Shown in pieces: positions 56,117 to 64,000 of a DNA stretch of 64,000 nt. A program made the translations under genes and the position numbers. The notes under the pieces are model-generated. The model saw nothing but the letters and a program-made list of their open reading frames with translations. It searched no databases and was not told where the DNA came from. Within the stretch, counting starts at the first letter, position 1, and each line of letters begins with the position of its first letter. Source of the stretch: Dermacentor variabilis (Eukaryota > Arthropoda > Arachnida > Ixodida > Ixodidae); NCBI RefSeq assembly GCF_050947875.1, contig NC_134568.1, positions 204,507,017-204,571,016 of the forward strand. Reading direction: 5' to 3'.

Positions 56117-57379
56117 ATGACCGACAGCTCCTCCCAAACGGCACCGACGCCACAGTCCCTCACCTGCACCGGCGTTCCACGACAACGGGACCCCAAGGTC
56201 TTCAGCGGTGCAGACGACGAAGACGTAGAAGACTGGTTTGCGTCATATGAACGGGTGAGCGCACACAACAAGTGGGATGATCCAGCCAAGTTAACTCACG
56301 TCATCTTTTACCTGGCTGGCGTTGCCCAACTGTGGTTTCACAACCACGAAAGTGACGTGCCCACATGGTCAGTCTTCAAGACAACCTTTACGGAAGTGTT
56401 CGGCCGACCCGCTGTTCGCAAGCTGCGTGCCGAACAGCGCTTGCGCGCCCGAGCACAGCAGACGGCGGAAACGTTCACAAGCTACATAGAAGACGTCGTG
56501 GACCTTTGTAAACGAGTCAACGCCGCAATGCCCGAAGCTGAGCGAATTCGCCATATACTGAAAGGCATCGATGACGGCGCATTCCAGATGCTCCTAGCCA
56601 GGAATCCGCGCACGGTGTCTGAAGTTGTCAGCCTGTGCCAAAGTTACGATGAGTTAAGGAAGCAACGCGCTTCGACTCGGCGTCCTTCGGGAAGCGACGA
56701 GTTGTTGGCGAGCCTTGACAACATGTACGACCCATCCTCATTCTTTCAGCGGGTCAAGGACTTTGTGCGTGAGGAAGTTGCCCGCCAACTTTCTTTAGTC
56801 CCCTTCACTCAGGAGCCCACCTCCCGTCTTCCAAACTCGCTCCGCACCCTCATTTCCGAAGAGGTCGCCCAAGTTGTCCCTTCCGCACACCATCAGCCGC
56901 CTGCGGCCGCGAATCTCAACTCTACGCGGGCAGTGCAGCCTGTCGCCACGCCTCTCACCTATGCGCAGCCAGTCCTGCCTGTGGCCGCGCCTCTTACGTA
57001 CGCGCAGGCAGTACGCAGGCCTCCACCGGCGTCTTTCACGACCCAGTCCCAACCGCTGCCACCGGAAGCTCATGCTACATCTTGGACCGCACCGCGAGCT
57101 AATCCTTGGCGAACACCTGACAATCGACCCATCTGTTATTCTTGCTGCACTCCCGGACACGTCGCCCGATATTGCCGCCGTCGTCCTCAAGCGTTCGGCG
57201 ACGCCTCGCGGCCCTTCCAGTACGGCAGCCAGGCATTTCGCCAATACGCCGCTCCTTCCCCCCAAACGTATGCTCGTGCTGACATCCCAGAATTTCCTTC
57301 GCGTCGCTCGCCATCCCCTCGCCGACGCTCGCTCTCCCCAATGCGTCGGCGTCCCGCACCACCTGACCAGGAAAACTGA
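56117..57379 (+). CDS. Element C GAG (420 residues)
   Basis: It starts at the ATG at 56,117, 75 bp after the LTR, and is open to TGA. The N-terminal half includes FSGADDEDVEDWFASYERV and WSVFKTTFTEVFGRPAVRKL, the capsid-type helical region of mag-like Gypsy GAGs. The Pro/Ala-rich segment (about 270-340) is a linker. One CCHC knuckle, CYSCCTPGHVARYC, lies at about 336-349. The tail is Arg/Ser-rich (RRSPSPRRRSLSP). It assembles particles around element RNA. Its last 13 bases overlap the pol frame at -1. Confidence 0.93.
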   Translation: MTDSSSQTAPTPQSLTCTGVPRQRDPKVFSGADDEDVEDWFASYERVSAHNKWDDPAKLTHVIFYLAGVAQLWFHNHESDVPTWSVFKTTFTEVFGRPAVRKLRAEQRLRARAQQTAETFTSYIEDVVDLCKRVNAAMPEAERIRHILKGIDDGAFQMLLARNPRTVSEVVSLCQSYDELRKQRASTRRPSGSDELLASLDNMYDPSSFFQRVKDFVREEVARQLSLVPFTQEPTSRLPNSLRTLISEEVAQVVPSAHHQPPAAANLNSTRAVQPVATPLTYAQPVLPVAAPLTYAQAVRRPPPASFTTQSQPLPPEAHATSWTAPRANPWRTPDNRPICYSCCTPGHVARYCRRRPQAFGDASRPFQYGSQAFRQYAAPSPQTYARADIPEFPSRRSPSPRRRSLSPMRRRPAPPDQEN

Positions 57380-58155
57380 ACGTCGCAGTTCAAGAGGCAA
57401 GAACTGCGCCCCATTCGAACTGTCAAAGTCCTCGCGCCTCTCCTGCTAACGTGGTCGAAATTTGTGTAGATGGTGTTCCAGCGTTCGCTCTTGTGGATAC
57501 CGGCGCAGCCGTTTCTGTGATAGCCGCCAAACTGTGCCGTTCGCTGCGCAAGGTGACCACGCCGCTTTCTGGACTGTCGCTTCGTACGGCAAGCGCGCAG
57601 CACGTCACTCCGCACGCAGCCTGTACTGTGCGTGTGCTTATTCACGGCATTGTTTACATCGTCGAGTGTATTGTTCTTCCCACCTGCTCGCATGACGTCA
57701 TCCTCGGATGGGACTTCTTATCCAGTCATAAAGCCGTGATCGACTGCGCACGCGCCGAAGTTGAATTTGCCCCTTGTGACGCACCCTTGGACGAAGATTG
57801 CGACCGCCCTTCTAAACTTACCGTGCGCGAGGACACAGATATTCCACCTGGCTCCTTCGCCCTCGTACCCGTCTTTTGCGATGCCATCGCTGATGCAACG
57901 GCCCTCTTCACGTCGTCCGACGTCTTCATGGGCCGTAAATCTCTCCCACTACCCTTCGCGACGCTTGACATGGCTGGCGGCTGCAGCAATATATACTTTT
58001 ACAATCCCCTCTGTGCGCCTATTACGTTGCTCGTTGGTGAATGCCTTGGCTTCGTGGAACTCCTCGACTCTTCGTCTTTGGTTGACGTCCCTGGAGACTC
58101 TTTTGACGTCGACCCCGGCCAACCATCTTCGATGTCCGCGCTTGATGAACCGTAG
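57367..58155 (+). CDS. Element C protease (5' part of pol)
   Basis: The frame opens at 57,367, overlaps GAG by 13 bases in the -1 frame, and has no ATG before the protease, so expression by -1 frameshifting near GGAAAAC is the likely route. The aspartic protease core is FALVDTGAAVSVIA at about 57,487-57,528, with VILGWDFLSSHKA downstream as the second conserved motif. It ends in TAG at 58,153-58,155, in the same frame as the RT that follows. Whether that TAG is a nonsense mutation or is read through cannot be decided here. Confidence 0.88.
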   Translation, partial: PGKLNVAVQEARTAPHSNCQSPRASPANVVEICVDGVPAFALVDTGAAVSVIAAKLCRSLRKVTTPLSGLSLRTASAQHVTPHAACTVRVLIHGIVYIVECIVLPTCSHDVILGWDFLSSHKAVIDCARAEVEFAPCDAPLDEDCDRPSKLTVREDTDIPPGSFALVPVFCDAIADATALFTSSDVFMGRKSLPLPFATLDMAGGCSNIYFYNPLCAPITLLVGECLGFVELLDSSSLVDVPGDSFDVDPGQPSSMSALDEP

Positions 58156-60918
58156 AGGGTTGCGTTCTTGAATGCCATCGCCGATACCCTCACACCTGCC
58201 GAACGCGCCGACCTTCTTGATCTCCTGCACAAATTTAGAAGTTCATTCGACGTTTCGCAACCTCACCTGGGCCGCACGTCGGAAGTGCAGCACTACATTG
58301 ACACCGGTTCACATCAGCCGTTACGTCAACGACCATATCGCGTCTCTGCCGAAGAGCGTCGTGTCATTACCACCCAAGTCGAAGATATGCTGCGCCGTGA
58401 TGTTATTCAACCTTCGCACAGTCCCTGGGCGTCTCCTGTCGTTCTCGTTCGCAAGAAGGACGGGTCTATTCGCTTTTGCGTCGACTACCGTCGGTTAAAT
58501 AAGGTAACGCGCAAAGACGTCTATCCTTTGCCGCGCATCGATGACGCCCTCGACAGTCTTCAGGGAGCGGAATTCTTCTCGTCCCTTGACTTGCGTTCAG
58601 GGTACTGGCAGGTCCCGATGGCTGCGGCCGATCGCCAGAAAACCGCATTCATTACGCCTGACGGTTTATATGAATTTAAGGTGATGCCTTTCGGGCTTTG
58701 TAACGCCCCTGCCACCTTTGAACGACTCATGGACAACACGCTGCGGGGCCTCAAGTGGTCTATATGTCTGTGTTACCTCGACGATGTCGTGGTTTTCTCG
58801 CCTGATTTTCCTACTCACCTGCTCCGCCTCAAACAAGTTTTGACCTGTCTAACGAGCGCTGGCCTTCAACTCAACCTCAAGAAGTGCCGCTTCGCCGCGC
58901 GAGAGCTCACCATTTTAGGCCACGTTGTGTCCAAGCACGGCGTACTACCCGATCCTGCAAAACTTCGAGCAGTCGCCGAGTTTCCGAGGCCCCAGACCAT
59001 CAAACAACTTCGAAGCTTCGTGGGCCTATGCTCATATTTCCGGCGCTTTGTTCGAAATTTCGCATCGATCATGGCGCCATTGACTCAGCTTCTACGCGGT
59101 GACGCCGCCCTCTCCTGCTGGTCCCCTGCATGTGACTCCGCCTTTGCTACGCTGCGTCGTCTTCTCATCTCCCCACCTATTCTTCGCCATTTCGGCCCGT
59201 CAGCTGCAACTGAAGTACATACAGATGCCAGCGGGGTCGGTCTCGGCGCCGTACTCGCCCAACGAAAGGCGGGCTACCCCGAATATGTAGTCGCCTATGC
59301 GAGTCGCACACTGACGAAGCCTGAGGCCAATTACAGCGTGACCGAAAAAGAGTGCTTGGCTTTAGTATGGGCACTTGGCAAGTTCCGACCATATCTGTAC
59401 GGGCGCCCATTCGACTTGGTCACAGATCACCATGCGCTTTGTTGGCTCGCCAACTTGAAAGATCCCACTGGCCGCCTAGCCCGTTGGGCACTACGTATCC
59501 AGGAGTACGATATTCGCGTCGTATACCGCAGTGGACGCACACACTCCGACGCAGATGCCTTGTCTCGTTCCCCTTTACCTCCAGACTCGGCCTGCGCAAC
59601 AACTTCCGCACATTCCGTGTCATCTCTCGACATGGACTCCTTTGCAACCGCACAACGTCGTGACCCGTGGATCGCTTCTCTTTTCGACTATCTTTCTGGA
59701 TCGTCGACCATCCCTGTATCCCGAACCCTCCGACGCCAAGCAGTTCATTTTGCCATTCGTGACCAGCTGCTGCACCGACGCAATTACACTCCTGAAGGTC
59801 GTCGGTGGCTTCTGGTGGTTCCCCGCAGCTTAAGGTCTCAAATATGTGCCGCTTTCCACAACGATCCGCAGTGTGGCCATGCCGGAGTCTTCAAGACGTA
59901 CGAACGAATTCGCCACCGCTACTACTGGCGCGGCATGTACAATTTTGTTCACAAGTTTGTTCGGTGCTGTCTTGACTGTCAACGCCGCAAATCGCCGCCT
60001 TTACGCCCATCTGGTGCCTTGCAGCCGCTCCCGTGCCCTGCCACACCCTTCGATCGCGTCGGCATCGACCTATACGGCCCGCTTCCTATGACACCAGACG
60101 GCAATCGGTGGATCGTAGTTGCTATTGATCATTTGACACGCTACGCCGAAACTGCTGCTTTACCAAGTGCTACAGCGCGGGATGTAGCCTTTTTCGTCCT
60201 ACATCGCTTCGTGCTTCGACACGGCGCACCTCGGGAACTCCTCAGCGATCGAGGTCGCGCCTTCCTCTCCGAAGTCGTCGAAAGTTTGCTTTCGGAATGC
60301 CATATTATTCATCGGACAAGCACGGCATACCATCCACAGACTAACGGGCTCACAGAGCGATTTAACCGCACACTTGGTGATATGCTCTATATGTACGTGG
60401 CATCTGATCATGGTAACTGGGACCGCATCCTTCCATTCGTTACGTTCGCGTACAACACCGCGATCCAGGCCACTACGGGATTTTCACCTTTCTTCCTCCT
60501 GTATGGCCGCGAGCCTACGCATACCATCGACACGCTCCTTCCATACCGTCCTGACGCCTCCGAGTGTCTACCTGTTTCCGAAGTCGCCCGACAAGCCGAA
60601 GAATGCCGCCAGCTAGCGCGCTCCTTTACGGCAGAGCGACAGCAGCGCCAGAAAGAAAACCGCATCGACACGCATCCCAACACGACCTACGCTCCAGGCG
60701 TTCTTGTGTGGTTGTCGGTCCCTTTCCAAACGCCGGGGCTTTCCTCGAAACTCGTCCCAAAATTCGAAGGGCCTTACCGAGTCTTGGCGCAAATATCCCC
60801 GGTGAATTTTCTCATTGAGCCCCTGTCACCACCTGAAGACTTGCGCCGGCGTGGACGTGACATTGTCCACGTCTCGCGTCTCAAGCCCTACCACGACTCT
60901 CTGCCTCCCGATTCTTAA
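58156..60918 (+). CDS. Element C RT, RNase H and integrase
   Basis: Open from just after the TAG to TAA at 60,918, 916 codons counted from a TTG at 58,168. RT has [32 protein letters not shown] and CYLDDVVVF (YLDD at 203-206). RNase H has [13 protein letters not shown] (D353), [20 protein letters not shown] and SDADALSR. Integrase has the zinc ligands H564, H571, C601, C604 and the triad D634, D694, E730 with 35 residues between the last two. The C-terminus includes FEGPYRVL, the GPY/F-type module, and no chromodomain. All catalytic residues are present. Confidence 0.95.
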   Translation, partial: RVAFLNAIADTLTPAERADLLDLLHKFRSSFDVSQPHLGRTSEVQHYIDTGSHQPLRQRPYRVSAEERRVITTQVEDMLRRDVIQPSHSPWASPVVLVRKKDGSIRFCVDYRRLNKVTRKDVYPLPRIDDALDSLQGAEFFSSLDLRSGYWQVPMAAADRQKTAFITPDGLYEFKVMPFGLCNAPATFERLMDNTLRGLKWSICLCYLDDVVVFSPDFPTHLLRLKQVLTCLTSAGLQLNLKKCRFAARELTILGHVVSKHGVLPDPAKLRAVAEFPRPQTIKQLRSFVGLCSYFRRFVRNFASIMAPLTQLLRGDAALSCWSPACDSAFATLRRLLISPPILRHFGPSAATEVHTDASGVGLGAVLAQRKAGYPEYVVAYASRTLTKPEANYSVTEKECLALVWALGKFRPYLYGRPFDLVTDHHALCWLANLKDPTGRLARWALRIQEYDIRVVYRSGRTHSDADALSRSPLPPDSACATTSAHSVSSLDMDSFATAQRRDPWIASLFDYLSGSSTIPVSRTLRRQAVHFAIRDQLLHRRNYTPEGRRWLLVVPRSLRSQICAAFHNDPQCGHAGVFKTYERIRHRYYWRGMYNFVHKFVRCCLDCQRRKSPPLRPSGALQPLPCPATPFDRVGIDLYGPLPMTPDGNRWIVVAIDHLTRYAETAALPSATARDVAFFVLHRFVLRHGAPRELLSDRGRAFLSEVVESLLSECHIIHRTSTAYHPQTNGLTERFNRTLGDMLYMYVASDHGNWDRILPFVTFAYNTAIQATTGFSPFFLLYGREPTHTIDTLLPYRPDASECLPVSEVARQAEECRQLARSFTAERQQRQKENRIDTHPNTTYAPGVLVWLSVPFQTPGLSSKLVPKFEGPYRVLAQISPVNFLIEPLSPPEDLRRRGRDIVHVSRLKPYHDSLPPDS

Positions 60919-60953
60919 GGTGCCAGGATGGCTCTTTTTGTCCGGGGGGAGAT

Positions 60954-61119
60954 TGTGAAGAAGAAGATGCGCCTCGCGGCACAGCCGCATCGCCAACGCG
61001 CGGCTCGTCTCGCCTCGCGCTGTTGATTGCTGGCGTCCGTTTGGACAGTGTTTCGGGCTGCTTCGCCGTTCCCAGTTGCTGTGCCTTTACATTAGGAGCC
61101 GCCAATAAACCTTTTCTCA
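60954..61119 (+). repeat. Element C 3' LTR (166 bp)
   Basis: Matches the 5' LTR at 165 of 166 positions by eye, and is followed by the AATG duplication. Confidence 0.94.
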
Positions 61120-61123
61120 AATG

Positions 61124-61905
61124 ACTTTTACTCATAGAGCACGTGGTGTATCTTGACATTTTGATTGCATATTAAGTTTTATGCTTCTTCACGGAAACAA
61201 TCAGATCGCAACATGTGCTTATTTGTGATCCACCCGCATTTTTAAATGGTTGGTGGTCATGGTTGCACTGACACCAGATTACTTTTGTGCATATGCTACT
61301 AAACCCGCTAAATGCTTTCATTCGTTTATTCTATAGCTTAGTAAAATATTAAATATATTTAAATCATTATCATTCTTTTCTTGCAAGCATTCTTTTTTTT
61401 TACTTGGCTTGCCGTATAAAATGATTTACGCTGTTATATGTACTTTGCGCGACCACCGTAAACTTTGCGTACGAATAACAGTAGGTAAACAAACCGGTCT
61501 GAGTGCCCCCCCCTCCCACTTTTCGTAATACCAGACATACAAACTTCACTTACAATCGCTTAGCTGACGAATACGCAGCTTTAAATAAATCTTAAAATAC
61601 ACTTAAAAGAAAGCTCCTGTAACTCGCGCGCGTTCAGACGTTTGCGAGGCAGTCAGCCTGTCGCTGTGAGAAAACGCCCATTATAGTAAGCGCGCATGTT
61701 GTCTCCCTATTTTTTCCGCTTATAGCAGGAATTTCTGGTGTGGAATACGCGCGATTTATGGTTTGCGTCACGTTTGTAGGCGCTATTCTGGCTTTTTTTG
61801 TCTGCACCTAATCAGTTTTACATCAATAATATTAAATAAGCTTTACGTCAAACTCTTGTCTTTGCTTCGAGTTGTTGACAAATTCGACTTCGCCCTGCCA
61901 TCTGC
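61124..61905. other. Non-coding, AT-rich
   Basis: T-rich runs and no supported gene or repeat boundary. It contains no frame with a known motif. Confidence 0.5.
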
Positions 61906-62160
61906 TAGCCGCCTAGTTAGCTCGGATAGTAGAGCGACTGCCCCGGAAAGGCGGTGGTCCTGGTTTCGAGTCCCGGACCAGGACGAATTTTTGTTCAACT
62001 GCGAGGCTTTTCGTTCGAGGAACCCCTATGGGTTTCCTTTGGAGTAATTGCTATGATTGGGTGGATGTCTCATTTTCCTTTAATTAATTACTGCTCTCCA
62101 CCTTGCGGGTTTCCTCAGAACTCTTACGTCAAGTGCTGAAACTTATAATTTTCCTCGTTG
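61906..62160 (+). repeat. tRNA-derived SINE (third family)
   Basis: The head reads TAGTTAGCTCGGATAGTAGA (A box) and GGTTTCGAGTCCCGG (B box), then ACCAGGACGAATTTTTGTTC, GCGAGGCTTTTCGTTCGAGG and TAATTAATTACTGC. It is distinct from the Ruka-like and CCCGCCGTGG families. The head is close to a real tRNA arm but lacks a matching acceptor stem. Confidence 0.8.
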
Positions 62161-63131
62161 AACCCAGCCGGGACGATAGGTAAGCCCACGAATAAACTTA
62201 GCAATGGGCTAATTGCGTTATATTACTATGGCCAAAGAAACGAAGCAAAAGGTAGGGGGGCGTATAATAAAGGCAGCTGCCTTCCATAGTGCGAGCAGAG
62301 AGAGTAATCGGCCTGGCGACGGAGTTTCTTCTCTAAAGCGCACTGTTCTGCGGGAGGCTACCGAAGGGAATTGCGCAAACCAAGCGGGAAATTTCCAGGC
62401 AAGACTGACGCCTGTCAAGCTTAGCCGACCGAACAAACGAGACCGGAAAGAAAGAGCTCGGCTTCCGCCAGCCGGTTGGCGCCATTGACACGGGTGGGCC
62501 CCGCGTGGAGAAAAAGAATGAAAGAGAGGCAAAGGTTCGGCAAAAGCAACAACAACAAAAGAAAGAAAAAGCAAACACAGGAAAGGCACTGTGTCGGAGT
62601 ACACTGGGGTGAGGGTGGAAGAAGGCGCGGAAAGGAGCGAACGCTTTCTCTTTGCGGAGCTCGGTGGCCCGAGTTTTTCGGGAGAGCCGCTCACGCCTCG
62701 TATTTCCCGCGAGAGGCGGAAATGAGGAAGCTCTTGATTCTGGCGCGGACATTCTCTCGGCGTCGTCCTCGCAGATGGACCGTGTCGCAGCTATTTCCTA
62801 CGCGCCCCCAGGTCCCCGCTGAGCGTAGGCGCAGATACAGCGGCTCTCACGCCGTCGAGACTCGCAAAGGGGCGACGGAAATTACGGACGTGAGCTGCGG
62901 CCGATGCCCCCCTCGAGACCCGACGGCTTCGCAGCAGAACACCTGTCGGAAGGAAAGAGATAAGCAGGGCAAGGCATGCAAGCCACCTGGCCGCCGCGCT
63001 CTCGTCGGCTGCCCGACTGCCAACGACCCCTGGGCAGGCAGTCAATGACCCCACTTCCAGCATGCAGGAAGGATCGAACTTGAGCTGATCAAAGAAAGGT
63101 TGAGTGCGATTTCGCAAGTATCGGAACTGAA
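62161..63131. other. GC-rich non-coding block
   Basis: Long overlapping frames on both strands (up to 190 residues at 62,476-63,048) reflect GC-rich composition; none shows a known motif. It could be regulatory or an untranslated exon, which I cannot support. Confidence 0.4.
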
Positions 63132-63240
63132 ATCATCATCATCATCATCAGCCTGGTTAAGCCCACTGCAGGACAAAGGCCTCTCCCATACTTCTCCAAC
63201 AACCCCGGTCATGTACTAATTGTGGCCATGCCATGCCATG
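63132..63240 (-). pseudogene. RTE 3' end fragment with (ATC)n tail
   Basis: AGCCCACTGCAGGACAAAGG, CTCTCCCATACTTCTCCAAC and CATGTACTAATTGTGGCCAT match the 3' end of the RTE copy at 3.4 kb. An ATC run at about 63,133-63,151 is the tail. Only about 90 bp of element remain. Confidence 0.85.
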
Positions 63241-64000
63241 CCTGAGTGCCAAGTCTGCATCGCACAGGAAGGAATACCTTATGCTCACGCCGTTGGAGCA
63301 GAGTTTTTGAGGGATCGTTCTGTGTATAACCGAGGGCGGCAAGGCTTTCGCGAGTGACATCCGCGTCAGGGGCTGCATCTTGTGTGTGCGTCAGAAACGT
63401 TTTCTTGGGGTTTCAGTGTTGCTACGTCCGAGGCGTGGTTGTCTTTCTCAACCTATTAAAAGCGTGACATTTCGTGGAGGAACATGACTAAAACAGGACA
63501 CTTGTTGCGTAAACGTAAAAAGAGAAAAAACGTCTGAACTGGACGAAGCACGACCCATCCCACAGAAGTGCGAGTTCTTCGAAACGCGTAGCGCGCCAGC
63601 GCTGTATTTGTTTTACCCTTGTTTCTCCAAGTGGAGGCTTTCGATAAGGCGGCACGTGTGGGAGAATCGATAGGCTGTCCTCGCCACAGCGAAATTGTAT
63701 AGCGCTTACCGTTACCATCGCGACCACCTGTAGGTTTTGCGCGTGCTAGCTAACCCACATGGCGCATGCGCCTGACAGGTGTCCGGAAAACCAGCTAGCG
63801 TGCGAAAAGCTTTGGTGATAACGGTAGTGGTCCCGCAAATCAGCTAAAATACCTTAGGTGTAGAAAAAATCACGAATAGGGCTCGCATTCACAAGAAAAG
63901 CGCTTGTGGTAAAACTGCTCGTAAGAGAAAATTCCAGCCAATCCTGATTCTGGATATATTATTAGCGAAGACGGCCGACCAACGAGAAAGATCACTTAAG
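63241..64000. other. Unassigned end of window
   Basis: A 73-residue and a 79-residue frame on the minus strand show no recognised motif. Nothing else is supported. Confidence 0.4.

Larger units (their letters stand above)
55876..61119 (+). mobile_element. Element C: Ty3/Gypsy LTR retrotransposon, nearly intact
   Basis: A 5.24-kb element with 166-bp LTRs that differ at one position (CCCGGTTG versus CCCAGTTG), a 4-bp target duplication AATG (55,872-55,875 and 61,120-61,123), a primer site, GAG, PR, RT-RNase H-INT and a purine tract (CGGGGGGAGA) before the 3' LTR. This is the normal Ty3/Gypsy order. One mismatch between LTRs indicates a young insertion. Only a single TAG within pol stands against full function. 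Confidence 0.96.

Noticed and set aside
62476..63048. 190-residue frame as a host gene
   Set aside because: Opposite-strand frames of similar length overlap it and no domain is recognisable; composition explains it.

Overview
The window is animal (eukaryotic) genomic DNA and most resembles a hard tick (Ixodidae). It has long TE-packed introns, many (TA)n and (CA)n tracts, and several families of tRNA-derived SINEs, one of which looks like the tick SINE Ruka. The species call is an inference from repeat style. No bacterial operons, CRISPR arrays or rRNA genes are seen.

The only host gene I can support runs on the minus strand. Five short exons at about 46.4, 38.2, 11.3, 9.2 and 5.5 kb have canonical splice sites and phases that join without a break. 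They encode the second transmembrane cassette of a membrane (class III) adenylate cyclase. Both catalytic domains lie outside the window or were not found. Nearly everything between the exons is transposable element.

Layout. 0-5 kb: paired hAT-like ends rich in GATAC motifs, enclosing an RTE non-LTR 3' fragment with an (ATC)27 tail. 5.4-11.3 kb: cyclase exons E, D and C. 11.3-38.2 kb: one large intron. It holds (TA)n tracts, an RTE fragment, a truncated I-clade retrotransposon (14.5-17.7 kb), SINEs, and a decayed Ty3/Gypsy element A on the minus strand (18.8-31.1 kb). Element A is split by a young Gypsy-type element B on the plus strand (22,717-29,657). The intron also holds a 67-bp perfect palindrome, hammerhead-like motifs and a CR1-like element. 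38.2-46.4 kb: the next intron, carrying a complete I-clade retrotransposon (38,843-44,105) with both ORFs intact and a perfect 12-bp target duplication. 46.4-55.8 kb: sparse sequence with non-LTR fragments, a SINE, and a CR1-like element broken by a hAT-type and a TTAA-type DNA transposon. 55.9-61.1 kb: a nearly intact Ty3/Gypsy element C with 166-bp LTRs and a 4-bp duplication. 61-64 kb: a SINE and an RTE 3' end.

The most notable item is element B. Its single 1481-residue polyprotein runs GAG - PR - INT - RT - RNase H, with integrase before reverse transcriptase, and has a SCAN-like segment in GAG. That combination marks the Gmr1-like Gypsy lineage, first described from deuterostomes. Its two 827-bp LTRs are identical over 797 bp and then differ at 10 of the last 30 bases. 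Removing the element with one copy of its 4-bp duplication restores the GAG frame of element A.
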